A stretch of 28,183 bases of DNA from a virus: positions 1 to 28,183 of the IMG/VR virus record IMGVR_UViG_3300042988_000489; one strand, written 5' to 3'. The position numbers and the translations under genes were made by a program. Under the pieces are notes generated by a model. It saw only the letters and a list, made by a program, of their open reading frames with translations. It had not been told where the DNA came from and searched no databases. Below, piece by piece: positions 14,154-20,801 of the stretch; positions within the stretch are counted from its first letter, which is position 1; every line of letters starts with the position of its first letter.

Positions 14154-14740
14154 TCAGCGTCCCAGGGTGTCGGGTTTGTGCATCTTGATCATCAGCAGCC
14201 GCTCGGTGAGCAGGTCCAGATCGGTGCAGCCGTAGAACTCGGCGAACAGCGGCACGGCCGGCCAGTCGATGCCGCCCATGCCGTTGGCGCAGGCGTTCCA
14301 CACATGGATGGCCGCGCGCTCGTCGTTGGTGGCCTGGGGTGGTCCGCCCTCATGGTCGATGCCGGCCGCTACATCGAGGAGGGCTGCGAGTTTCCCCGTG
14401 TGGCCTCGCGCTTGGCCATGTGATCGGTGATGAGCTGCGTGACGTGTGCAGCCACCAGCGCGGCCCACTCGGCGTGATCGGCAACAGCCTCAGCCCACAC
14501 GCCCGCATCGAACGGCACGTAGTTCTCGCTGCCGCCGTCGAACAGGTCGCCCTCGGTGATGCCGTCCCATGCCACCACGCAGTCGCACAGCTTCTCGAGC
14601 GTGGCGCCACCACCGGCCAGCTGGCGCATGGCCAGCTCGCCCGGGCGCCGCACCTTGACGCGCTTGCCCGGCGCCAGATCGCACCACGACTCGCGCGCCT
14701 GCTGGATGCGCGCGATGTAGTCGGCTGCGGTGGTGCTCAC
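14154..14740 (-). CDS. Tail assembly chaperone GT-type fusion made by -1 frameshift
   Basis: The G frame (14369-14740) and a second frame ending at 14154 are joined by a -1 slip at G_GGA_AAC (14390-14396). The fusion has 117 residues from G and 78 from the second frame, 195 in all. The T part (HVWNACANGMGGIDWPAVPL, TDLDLLTERLLMIKMHKPDTLG) has no convincing start of its own, as expected for a frameshift product. In lambda-like phages G and GT coat the tape measure before tail-tube polymerisation. Position just before the tape-measure gene fits. Confidence 0.78.
14369..14740 (-). CDS. Tail assembly chaperone (G-type)
   Basis: The 123-residue zero-frame product begins MSTTAADYIARIQQARESWCDLAPGK and has a conserved-looking core (VRRPGELAMRQLAGGG). 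It is the more abundant of two chaperones that share this N-terminus. Its ATG at 14740 overlaps the stop of the tail-tube gene. The six residues after the slip site (SQPSSM) are specific to the unshifted form. It acts in the cytoplasm on tape measure and tail tube and is not part of the virion. Confidence 0.75.
   Translation of the reverse strand: MSTTAADYIARIQQARESWCDLAPGKRVKVRRPGELAMRQLAGGGATLEKLCDCVVAWDGITEGDLFDGGSENYVPFDAGVWAEAVADHAEWAALVAAHVTQLITDHMAKREATRGNSQPSSM
14390..14396 (-). promoter_or_regulatory. -1 ribosomal frameshift slippery heptamer GGGAAAC
   Basis: In the zero frame the heptamer reads G_GGA_AAC, a perfect X_XXY_YYZ site and close to lambda's GGGAAAG. Twelve bases downstream a 6-bp stem (TCGATG 14372-14377 with CATCGA 14356-14361, minus strand, 10-base loop) could stimulate slippage. 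The zero-frame stop TAG lies in its loop. Confidence 0.82.
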
Positions 14741-15378
14741 AGGTTGGGCTTCACGGCCCAGCCTGCGCCGAGCACGTTGAACTGGCCGGTGGCCAGCGCG
14801 CCGGCCTGCAGACTCTCGCCCGGCACACTGGGCACGCCGTAGTACACGCGCAGCACGGTGGAGCCCTGGCTGATGCGGAACAGGCAGCTGGTGCTGTTGC
14901 GCGCCGCGGCCTCGATGAAGGCCATGGCCGTGCCGTGTGCCACGCCGTTGCGCACGTCGATGGTGATGTCTTGCGGCGCCAGCAGACCGGCCACGTTGCG
15001 GGTCTTGACGTCCAGCAGCCGCGTGTCGTCCAGCGCATTGGCGGCGCCACCGCCCACGGCGTAGCTGGCGGCCTCGCTCAACGTACCCCAGGTGCTGGCC
15101 GGCGTGAGCGTGCCCGACGCATAGGTGCTGTACTGCGTGGTGTCCAGACCGTTCATCGTGAACGTGTTGGCCGACGTGTCCATGATGTGCACGGCCTGGC
15201 CGTCGAGCTCGACCATGCCGCTGGTTACGGTCCAGTAGCCGACGTCGTTGTCAGACAGGGTGTGGCTGGTCAGCGTGCCGACAGCCGGGTTGGCCTTGGT
15301 GCACGCGGTGGGCGACACGGCCGAGGCGAAGGTGAGCGCGACCTCGACTTTGACGTTGCGCCCGACGATGGTGGTCAT
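14737..15378 (-). CDS. Major tail tube protein
   Basis: The 213-residue protein has the look of a siphophage tail-tube subunit: MTTIVGRNVKVEVALTFA at the start, an Ala/Thr/Gly/Val-rich beta pattern, DVKTRNVAGLLAPQDITIDV in the middle and FRISQGSTVLRVYYGVPSVPGESL towards the end, features of the TP901/GTA-type tube family. It has a strong Shine-Dalgarno (AAAGGACATCACCATG) and is preceded by a terminator, in line with separately tuned high expression. It precedes chaperone and tape-measure genes, the canonical order. The fold is inferred from position and composition. Confidence 0.8.
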   Translation of the reverse strand: MTTIVGRNVKVEVALTFASAVSPTACTKANPAVGTLTSHTLSDNDVGYWTVTSGMVELDGQAVHIMDTSANTFTMNGLDTTQYSTYASGTLTPASTWGTLSEAASYAVGGGAANALDDTRLLDVKTRNVAGLLAPQDITIDVRNGVAHGTAMAFIEAAARNSTSCLFRISQGSTVLRVYYGVPSVPGESLQAGALATGQFNVLGAGWAVKPNL

Positions 15379-15410
15379 GGTGATGTCCTTTCAATGCTGG
15401 GCGCAGGCCC

Positions 15411-15437
15411 AAAGAAAAAGGGCTCCGGTTGGAGCCC
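15411..15437 (-). terminator. Intrinsic terminator upstream of the tail-tube gene
   Basis: On the minus strand GGGCTCC-AACC-GGAGCCC (15420-15437) is a perfect 7-bp stem with a 4-base loop followed by TTTTTCTTT (15411-15419). A second hairpin with GCAA loop (CGGCC-GCAA-GGCCG) lies just before it. It sits between the DUF3168 gene and the tail-tube gene and should reduce read-through from the head genes. Confidence 0.85.
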
Positions 15438-15479
15438 TGCGGCACGGCCTTGCGGCCGGGTTTCGGTGCTGTGCAGCGC

Positions 15480-15836
15480 TCAGACGATCCAGCGCTGCAC
15501 GGTGAGATTGACGGCATCGAGCGCCAGCTCCTCGTCGTAGCCGCCTGAGCGTGCGGTGACGAGGTAGTCGGCATCGGTGGCCACAGCGCCAGCCACGGCA
15601 TCGGCCACAGCCTCGGCACCGGCTGCGGTGGTGGCGTAGCACTGCACCGAGTGGGTGACGCTGGTGCCGTGCAGGGTGTTGTCGAGGCCGTAGTCGCTGT
15701 CGTGCTGGCTCACGAACACGACGAGCGGAAACGCGCTGTCTTGCGGCACTGCATTGGCCGCGATGCGCGTGCTCACCAGCGCGGTCAGCGCCGCGTGCCC
15801 GGCCAGCAGCGCGCGGAATTCGGTGTCGGCACTCAT
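15480..15836 (-). CDS. DUF3168 tail completion protein
   Basis: The 118-residue product starts at ATG 15836 and overlaps the upstream gene by four bases. Features of DUF3168 are FRALLAGHAALTALVSTRIAAN, then FPLVVFVSQHDSDYGLDNTL and HSVQCYATTAAGAEAVADAV. The family forms the tail terminator or completion ring at the head-proximal end (orfg8 in gene transfer agents). It is the last gene before the terminator. Confidence 0.85.
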   Translation of the reverse strand: MSADTEFRALLAGHAALTALVSTRIAANAVPQDSAFPLVVFVSQHDSDYGLDNTLHGTSVTHSVQCYATTAAGAEAVADAVAGAVATDADYLVTARSGGYDEELALDAVNLTVQRWIV

Positions 15837-16348
15837 GGCGCTGGCGCTTTTGGCCTGTTGAGCTTGGCGATGGCCAGCGGCAGTCGCCGGTTGAACTCAG
15901 CCAGCGCCGCACCGAGCATGGCCGCGCCAGCCTTGAGGATGTTGCGGCCGGGCTGCCGTGGGCCGCGGGCGGGCGTCCAGCCGCGATCCAGCCACCTCCA
16001 GTAGAACGGGTCGCGAAAACTCTTGGCACCGGCCTGGCCGCGCTTGGCGGGCTTGACGTTGACGAACACGCCGACGTTGCCCTGCCGCCGCGCGAGCTTG
16101 CTGGTGCGCACGCTGATGGCGCGCTGCACGGTGCCGGGCTTGCGGTAGCCCTTGCGGTAGGCCGCGGCGCTCCACTCTTTGGACAGATCCAGCATCGGCG
16201 TGGCCTTGCGCGCGGCGCGCTGCACCAGGCGCGCACCGGCCGCCAGCGCGTTGCGCAGGGCTCGCACCTTGAGCTTCGGCGCCACACCCAGCAGCGCAGC
16301 GCGCAGGTCTGGCAGGCCCTTGACTTCGGCGCGCAGTCCGTCGTTCAT
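15833..16348 (-). CDS. HK97 gp10-like head-tail protein
   Basis: A 171-residue basic protein starts at ATG 16348 (ATGA overlap). It contains GLRAEVKGLPDLRAALLGV and a helix-rich Ala/Arg/Lys start, followed by AISVRTSKLARRQGNVGVFVNV and FYWRWLDRGWTPARG, the motif E/W-F-G-T/W-x-x-x-P-A-R-P seen in the HK97 gp10 family. This family joins head and tail. The upstream in-frame extension (16447) is low-complexity Arg/Ala text lying in the neighbouring gene and is ignored. Confidence 0.8.
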   Translation of the reverse strand: MNDGLRAEVKGLPDLRAALLGVAPKLKVRALRNALAAGARLVQRAARKATPMLDLSKEWSAAAYRKGYRKPGTVQRAISVRTSKLARRQGNVGVFVNVKPAKRGQAGAKSFRDPFYWRWLDRGWTPARGPRQPGRNILKAGAAMLGAALAEFNRRLPLAIAKLNRPKAPAP

Positions 16349-16680
16349 CGCCCGTCCCTCGCGGCGGTGGAGCACATCAGCTCGAGCACCTCCTGCCCGG
16401 CGCGCGGCTCGATCACGCTCACGATGTCGTGCGGCACGCTGCGCCACAGCACGCGCATGGTCGGCACGATGCCCTCGCGCCAGCGGATGCGCATGCGCAC
16501 ATCGACAGCGCTTTGCACCTGGCCGGCCGCGAAGTATTCTTTGCCGCGCAGGGGCTCGACGCTGGCCCAGCAGGTGATGTGCGTGCTCCAGGTGGCGGAC
16601 TCCTGGCCGAGCGAGTCCACACCAGACGCGCGGGTCTGGATGGTGATGCGCTCGCGCATGTCACCGGCGTTGATGGGCAT
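16345..16680 (-). CDS. Head-tail adaptor / head-closure protein (SPP1 gp16-like)
   Basis: A 111-residue small beta-barrel-like product opens with NAGDMRERITIQTRASGVDSLG, the signature start of the phage head-tail adaptor family. WSTHITCWASVEPLRGKEYF and MRIRWREGIVPTMRV follow. It closes the head after DNA packaging and gives the tail its docking surface. The stop overlaps the gp10-like gene in ATGA. Confidence 0.9.
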   Translation of the reverse strand: MPINAGDMRERITIQTRASGVDSLGQESATWSTHITCWASVEPLRGKEYFAAGQVQSAVDVRMRIRWREGIVPTMRVLWRSVPHDIVSVIEPRAGQEVLELMCSTAARDGR

Positions 16681-16686
16681 GGTGGC

Positions 16687-17271
16687 TCAGCCGCCGTAGT
16701 GGATGGTGTACGGGTCGAGCAGCCGGTCGTAGAAGCGCTGGCCGAGCTGCGTGACGGACTGGCCCACCACCGTGCCGCCGCGGTGCTGGTACAGGTCGGC
16801 GATGCGCATCTTGATCCACGTCTTGACGGCTGCCGGCACGTCGCTGGCCGCGCCGTAGCCGCTGACGAAGCGCACGCGCACGGCGTTGGCCGTGTCGTAA
16901 GTGGTTGGCCACTGGTAGCCGTAGGCGGGCAGCACCCAGCCCGGTGGCATGGCACTGTCGAGCACGTAGGCCGAGCTGCTCAGTGTGACCTCGGTGCCGG
17001 TGGTGTCGTAGTAGTACACGCCGGTGATGCTGGCGACCTTCGGCATGCCGAGCTCGAGCTCCAGCAGCGGGAAGGTGTCGACCACGCGCTCCCAGGTCTG
17101 CGTGATCAGCGCGCGGCCGGTCAGGTGCTCGCACTCCTGCCGGGCCGAGGTGATCAGCGCGTCGATCAGGTCATCGTCGGTGGTGATGTCGCTGTCGACG
17201 CGGCACTGCAGCTTGGCCTCGGCGCGCGTGACCGGCTCGGAGGCCGGCGCGGTGAACAGTCGGAGGGTCAT
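16687..17271 (-). CDS. Head-tail connector (gp6-like)
   Basis: The 194-residue product starts at ATG 17271. It has the standard N-terminus of the phage connector family (RLFTAPASEPVTRAEAKLQC and DDDLIDALITSARQECEHLTGR), then WERVVDTFPLLELELGMPKV and WIKMRIADLYQHRG near the end. It forms the ring directly under the portal. A far longer in-frame extension upstream, to 18243, is antisense-like low-complexity text and is rejected. Four-base overlap with the repeat protein gene. Confidence 0.87.
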   Translation of the reverse strand: MTLRLFTAPASEPVTRAEAKLQCRVDSDITTDDDLIDALITSARQECEHLTGRALITQTWERVVDTFPLLELELGMPKVASITGVYYYDTTGTEVTLSSSAYVLDSAMPPGWVLPAYGYQWPTTYDTANAVRVRFVSGYGAASDVPAAVKTWIKMRIADLYQHRGGTVVGQSVTQLGQRFYDRLLDPYTIHYGG

Positions 17272-17894
17272 CGTGTGCGCCTGCTGATGTTGGCCATTCG
17301 CCGCCCGAGCTGCAGGCTGCGCATGCCCAGCGCCGGGCCGTGGCCGATGGGGGCGGCTGAGAGTTGCGCCGCCACCGCCTCGCCGCTGTACGTCAGCGTG
17401 GCCGCCTGGCCGGTGAGCACGTAGGTGCCGCCGTCGGCGGTCATGATGATCGTGCGGGTAAGCGTGGCGGCCTGGCCGGTGAGGGAGTAGGTGCCGGACG
17501 CCGCAGCGAGGCTGTACGTGCCGGCGGGCGTGTAGGTCAGCGTGGCAGCCTGGCCGCTCAGGCTGTAGCTTCCCTGCGCGGCCGGCAGTGAGTAGCTGGC
17601 CAGCAGGCCGGCAGCCTGGCCGGTCAGGGTGTAGGCACCCTGCGCGGCGGTGATGGCGCGGGTGGCGGTGATGGCTGCGGCTTGGCCGGTGAGGCTGTAG
17701 GTGCCGCAGATGGCGGTTAGGGTGTAGAAGACTGCTCCAACAGTCTTTGGCGGCCCTTGCAGCATCTGCACATTGCCCGGCACCCCAGACAACGCCGAAC
17801 CGAGACGACGCCTGACGGTCTGCGTCGCATTGCCAACCGACGGCAGCGCCACCACCTGTGCCGGCGTGCTGCGAAACTGCGGATACCTGCGCAT
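17268..17894 (-). CDS. Repeat protein with five GxYxLTGQAA motifs
   Basis: The 208-residue product starts at ATG 17894 (one-base overlap with the hydrolase stop). After an N-terminal head of about 60 residues with MRRYPQFRSTPAQVVAL, it contains five motifs: GTYSLTGQAAAIT, GAYTLTGQAAGLL, GSYSLSGQAATLT, GTYSLTGQAATLT and GTYVLTGQAATLT, spaced 22-26 residues. Each unit should make a strand-turn-strand hairpin, so a beta-solenoid or beta-sandwich rod is plausible. The C-terminus is basic (MRSLQLGRRMANISRRTR). Function unknown; head or neck surface fibre is a guess from context. Confidence 0.72.
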   Translation of the reverse strand: MRRYPQFRSTPAQVVALPSVGNATQTVRRRLGSALSGVPGNVQMLQGPPKTVGAVFYTLTAICGTYSLTGQAAAITATRAITAAQGAYTLTGQAAGLLASYSLPAAQGSYSLSGQAATLTYTPAGTYSLAAASGTYSLTGQAATLTRTIIMTADGGTYVLTGQAATLTYSGEAVAAQLSAAPIGHGPALGMRSLQLGRRMANISRRTR

Positions 17895-18646
17895 CACACG
17901 CTCCGGTGCGACATCGTGCGCGCCACAAAGCAGCGAGCCAGGAAGTCGCTGACCTCCTGCGGCACGAAGTGGCTGGCGTCGCCGTGGTCGCCGGTGCACA
18001 CGGTAAGGTCAGACTCGGCCATTGAGCCAGCCACCACGGCGCGCATGGCGTCAGTGTTGGCGGCCTTGTTGACCACGGTGTCACCAGCGCTGGCCCAAAA
18101 CCGCATCGGCAGCCGATCAAACAGCGACGAAGACAGAAGCGCAGGATCGAAGCCCGCCGTTTTGGTGGAGTAGTCCGACCCGTTGGCTGCGATGCCGTAT
18201 GCCGTGCGGATGTCCGCCGCGAAACTGCCTGCGTTGCCGTCAAACATGTCGGCCAGACTGCACACGGGATAGATGCCGAACCAGCCCGCGTAGCCGCCCT
18301 GTGATGCTGTCAGCAGCCCTGTGCACCCGCCCATGCTCTGCGAAAAGATCGCGGTTGCCGTGGGCGCGTAGTTCGTGGCGATGTACGCCTCCAGCGCTGC
18401 ATAAGCATCAAGCCCGGCTTGGTTGCCCCAGTTGTTGCCGGCCGCGGTTGACGACGCCATCAAATAGCCGTCGTCGGTAATGCGGTTGACCACATCGGTT
18501 TTCCGCGTGTCGGTGGTCAGCGACGCGGCGGTTTCACCGGCACCGTGGTGGTAAATCACGCACTTGCCGCCGTTGCTCCATCCGCTCGGCACCAAGATGC
18601 GAACGGCGTAGCCGCCGACTGTGGTGTCAACGGTCGAATAGGCCAT
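17894..18646 (-). CDS. Alpha/beta-hydrolase (esterase-like)
   Basis: The 250-residue protein has a complete catalytic set: oxyanion region HHGAGE (residues 33-38), nucleophile elbow SQSMGG with Ser104, Asp189 in SAGDTVVNK and His226 in GDASHF. Order and spacing fit an alpha/beta hydrolase of esterase, lipase or peptidase type. I chose the ATG at 18646 (MAYSTVDTT); a TTG at 18670 is possible. It lacks a signal peptide. Placed between structural genes of the head, it may be a virion-bound enzyme acting on surface polymers (for instance O-acetyl groups) or a moron. The substrate cannot be told from sequence. Confidence 0.75.
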   Translation of the reverse strand: MAYSTVDTTVGGYAVRILVPSGWSNGGKCVIYHHGAGETAASLTTDTRKTDVVNRITDDGYLMASSTAAGNNWGNQAGLDAYAALEAYIATNYAPTATAIFSQSMGGCTGLLTASQGGYAGWFGIYPVCSLADMFDGNAGSFAADIRTAYGIAANGSDYSTKTAGFDPALLSSSLFDRLPMRFWASAGDTVVNKAANTDAMRAVVAGSMAESDLTVCTGDHGDASHFVPQEVSDFLARCFVARTMSHRSV

Positions 18647-18815
18647 CGGTCTGCTCTGCTTTGCATCCAATGCCTGCTGCTGCCAGCATGTTCTGAAAGA
18701 TCAGAACTACCAAGCTCTCATCCGAAATCTCCCCAGCAAGTCCAAGCGCAAAGACTCCGGCCTCGATCATCGAGGCCGTAACTTCCACCGATCCCGTTGC
18801 GTCCGTCATCATCAC
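18627..18815 (-). CDS. Small hypothetical protein
   Basis: A 60-62 residue acidic, mostly helical protein, with alternative starts at GTG 18815, ATG 18812 or ATG 18809. The earliest two overlap the stop of the upstream gene (GTGATG). The stretch VEVTASMIEAGVFALGLAGE and LVVLIFQNMLAAAGI is amphipathic, not a clear membrane span. Its stop lies 20 bases inside the hydrolase gene. Family and function unknown. Confidence 0.55.
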   Translation of the reverse strand: MMMTDATGSVEVTASMIEAGVFALGLAGEISDESLVVLIFQNMLAAAGIGCKAEQTDGLFDR

Positions 18816-19564
18816 GCCACGTAGGTGACGATGCGCTCGAAGGTGTCGTCGCAGGCGGTCGCGGTGGCGCGCAGGATCACAGTTTTGCCGTTCAGGTCGC
18901 CCGCGCCGAAGTCCACCGAGTAGATGCCGACACCAACCTCGGTGACGCTGGACAGCGTGCCCGCGCCGAACGCGCCGCCGTCAATGGAGCGCGTCACCGT
19001 CACGGTCTTGCCCGTGGCCGGCGCGTGGTTCGTGCTGTCCGTCATCATGAACGTGAAGCCGGTATAGGCCGCGTTCGTCTTGATGTTGCCCTTGATGGGC
19101 ACGGCGCCGCTGGACAAGTTGACTTCGCCCGTTCCGGTGCCGACCTTGAGCGTGACAGCCGGATAGCCCGCAGTAGCAGGCGATGCGACTGCGGTGCCGG
19201 TCCACTGCGTGACGCTCACGTCGAGCACGTCGCCGCTGCCGATCAGCGAGTCATAGACGTTGGCCGCCAGGACCACCAACTCATGCCGCACAGCCAGTGC
19301 CCCGGACACCTGCACCACGATGACCAGCGACCCCAGCGTGTCGGTGTCGGTCGAGTCCAGCACGGCGTAATAGTTGCCGTTGCTGATGTGCGTGGCCCCT
19401 CCGCTGTTCTTGTTGGCCAGCGTTGTCGCGCCGGCCTTGTGCAGCTTGATGTCCGTGTTCGCGATGGTCAGCGCGGTTTCTGCGGTGTTGCCGTCCGTGG
19501 CGTCCACGAAGGGGCCGAGCAACACCTCCTGCGAGGCGGTCGATTGCTTGACGAAGATGGTCAT
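18812..19564 (-). CDS. Beta-rich virion structural candidate with duplicated domain
   Basis: A 250-residue protein starts at ATG 19564 (MTIFVKQSTASQEVL). It has few charged residues and many Thr, Gly, Val and Ala. Two halves look related: around 18-90 (PFVDATDGNTAETALTI ... NGNYYAVLDSTDTDTLG) and around 160-250 (FMMTDSTNHAPATGKTV ... GVGIYSVDFGAGDLNGK), each with D-x-T at the start and G-x-Y-x-V-x-x-x-x-x-D-x-x-G at the end. Such modules occur in phage baseplate/fibre proteins. Its exact place in the virion is unknown. Confidence 0.65.
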   Translation of the reverse strand: MTIFVKQSTASQEVLLGPFVDATDGNTAETALTIANTDIKLHKAGATTLANKNSGGATHISNGNYYAVLDSTDTDTLGSLVIVVQVSGALAVRHELVVLAANVYDSLIGSGDVLDVSVTQWTGTAVASPATAGYPAVTLKVGTGTGEVNLSSGAVPIKGNIKTNAAYTGFTFMMTDSTNHAPATGKTVTVTRSIDGGAFGAGTLSSVTEVGVGIYSVDFGAGDLNGKTVILRATATACDDTFERIVTYVA

Positions 19565-19566
19565 GA

Positions 19567-20268
19567 TCAGGCCCTTGCCAGCATGCGGCGATACGTGGAA
19601 ATTGCAGCGATTGAAGATCCGCCACCAGCCTCGTCGGCATACAGCCTCAGGATGGTGGACGACGAGGCGGACACCTGACTGAGCCACAGCCCGGGCCGCC
19701 CGGCGTCCGTGATGCTGCTGTCGGTAGCGCTCAGGCAATTGGTCTGGCCAGACTGCCAGGAGCCCGATGAATTGAGCCAGTTGGAATCCGACGAACGCTG
19801 CACACGCAGCGCAATCGTGGTGCCGGCTACGTCAAGCGTGCAGGAGTACGTCACGCCGCTGGTGATCGTGGGGGTGCTGCCAGTGCCGGCCACCTTCGTA
19901 AGAGTGGTCGCCACGTACTTGAAGATGGCGAATCTGTCGGAAACGCCGCTCGCCTGGTTGAACAGGAACCCGAAGTAGCCTGTTTGCGCGCTGGTCGAAA
20001 GCCTGGCGCCTGGGCCTGCAATGGCGTCGCCGCCACCGTTGAAAAGCACTTCTGCGGTGACGGTGTAGTCGGCAGATGCCGGCGTGCCTGATGCGTACCA
20101 AAGCCCGTTCGCGCTGGCGCCCGTGCCAGGGTCCAGCGCGTTGCTTTGAATCGTCGGCGTGTCACCGTTGCCGGCCAGCGCCGTCCACGTCGCACCCGTC
20201 TCTCCGGTATGCGCCGAAATGGCGGTGCCGTTGGTGTCGGTGAACGTGTCGTTGACGAACTGCGCCAC
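19567..20268 (-). CDS. LamG/concanavalin-like domain protein
   Basis: The 233-residue protein starts at a GTG (20268), three bases after a 12-codon ORF. It opens with FVNDTFTDTNGTAISAHTGETGATWTAL in two parts, the usual entry of a jelly-roll (LamG-like) domain, followed by VTAEVLFNGGGD, GYFGFLFNQAS, TYSCTLDVAGTTIALRVQRS and AGRPGLWLSQVSASSSTILR. It may bind glycans or decorate the capsid or neck. It is not obviously homologous to the LamG domain of the fibre at 5599-7026. Ligand unknown. Confidence 0.7.
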   Translation of the reverse strand: MAQFVNDTFTDTNGTAISAHTGETGATWTALAGNGDTPTIQSNALDPGTGASANGLWYASGTPASADYTVTAEVLFNGGGDAIAGPGARLSTSAQTGYFGFLFNQASGVSDRFAIFKYVATTLTKVAGTGSTPTITSGVTYSCTLDVAGTTIALRVQRSSDSNWLNSSGSWQSGQTNCLSATDSSITDAGRPGLWLSQVSASSSTILRLYADEAGGGSSIAAISTYRRMLARA

Positions 20269-20271
20269 GGA

Positions 20272-20310
20272 TCAGGCTCCGACGATGATGCGCTTCCAGT
20301 ATTCCCACAT
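20272..20310 (-). CDS. Twelve-residue leader ORF with strong ribosome-binding site
   Basis: ATG 20310 follows GGGGAGGTAGCC, the strongest Shine-Dalgarno in this region, and encodes MWEYWKRIIVGA before a TGA. The GTG of the LamG-like gene lies three bases further on. It may serve to bring ribosomes to that weak GTG by coupling. It could also be a remnant of a longer gene. Confidence 0.45.
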   Translation of the reverse strand: MWEYWKRIIVGA

Positions 20311-20312
20311 GG

Positions 20313-20558
20313 CTACCTCCCCGCCGCGCGTGCGCGCTCAATGGCCGGCGCCAGGATGCGGATGTCGCGCTTGAGCGCCAGCCAGGCCTCGCGCCCGCGG
20401 TTGTCGTCGATCTGCGCAGCGATCTCGGCTGCGCGGATGCGCAGCGCCTCGCCATCGGCACACACACGGGCCAGCTCGGCCTCGAGCGGCGCATTGAGGG
20501 CGTTGACGTGATCGCGCTTTGCGCACAGCTCGTCGTATTGCGTTTCCAGGCTGCTCAT
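20313..20558 (-). CDS. Short coiled-coil protein
   Basis: The ATG at 20558 overlaps the previous stop (ATGA) and opens an 81-residue helical protein (MSSLETQYDELCAKRD, then LEAELARVCADGEALRIRAAEIAAQIDD). Heptad-like spacing of Leu, Ala and Ile points to a coiled coil. The C-terminus is basic (LKRDIRILAPAIERARAAGR). Similar short coil proteins act as scaffold or packing factors in phages, but the role here is unknown. Confidence 0.65.
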   Translation of the reverse strand: MSSLETQYDELCAKRDHVNALNAPLEAELARVCADGEALRIRAAEIAAQIDDNRGREAWLALKRDIRILAPAIERARAAGR

Positions 20559-20797
20559 GCGTGCCCTCGCTCTCGGATGGTCTGGTAATGGATCAGGTCT
20601 TGCATGCCGCGAGCCAGCAGGCGCGCACCGTGCTGCACGATGGCTGGCTTGCCCTTCAGCGGGGCGCCGTTGTCGTCGAGCCAGACCACGCTGACCTCGC
20701 TGCCGTCCGTGCACGCGATGCGCAGCTCGTGGCCGTTGGTGAGCACGTCGGCCACGGTCTTGCCGCGCACGCGCATGGAGATGGCGCCGTAGGTCAT
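20555..20797 (-). CDS. Small hypothetical protein
   Basis: An 80-residue product with a beta-rich first half (VRGKTVADVLTNGHELRIA, SEVSVVWLDDNGAPLKGKP) and a helical end (ARLLARGMQDLIHYQTIRERGHA). No known motif. It is four bases downstream of the 141-residue gene and overlaps the coiled-coil gene by four bases, so it is part of the same operon. Confidence 0.65.
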   Translation of the reverse strand: MTYGAISMRVRGKTVADVLTNGHELRIACTDGSEVSVVWLDDNGAPLKGKPAIVQHGARLLARGMQDLIHYQTIRERGHA

Positions 20798-20801
20798 GAC
20801 G

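Noticed and set aside
17268-17894. CRISPR-like array or tandem DNA repeat locus
   Set aside because: The repeated unit is a protein motif in frame; DNA copies are degenerate and spacing varies.
17272-18243. Long N-terminal extension of the connector gene
   Set aside because: The upstream part is low-complexity text in the wrong frame for the repeat protein and hydrolase; the family's N-terminus starts at 17271.
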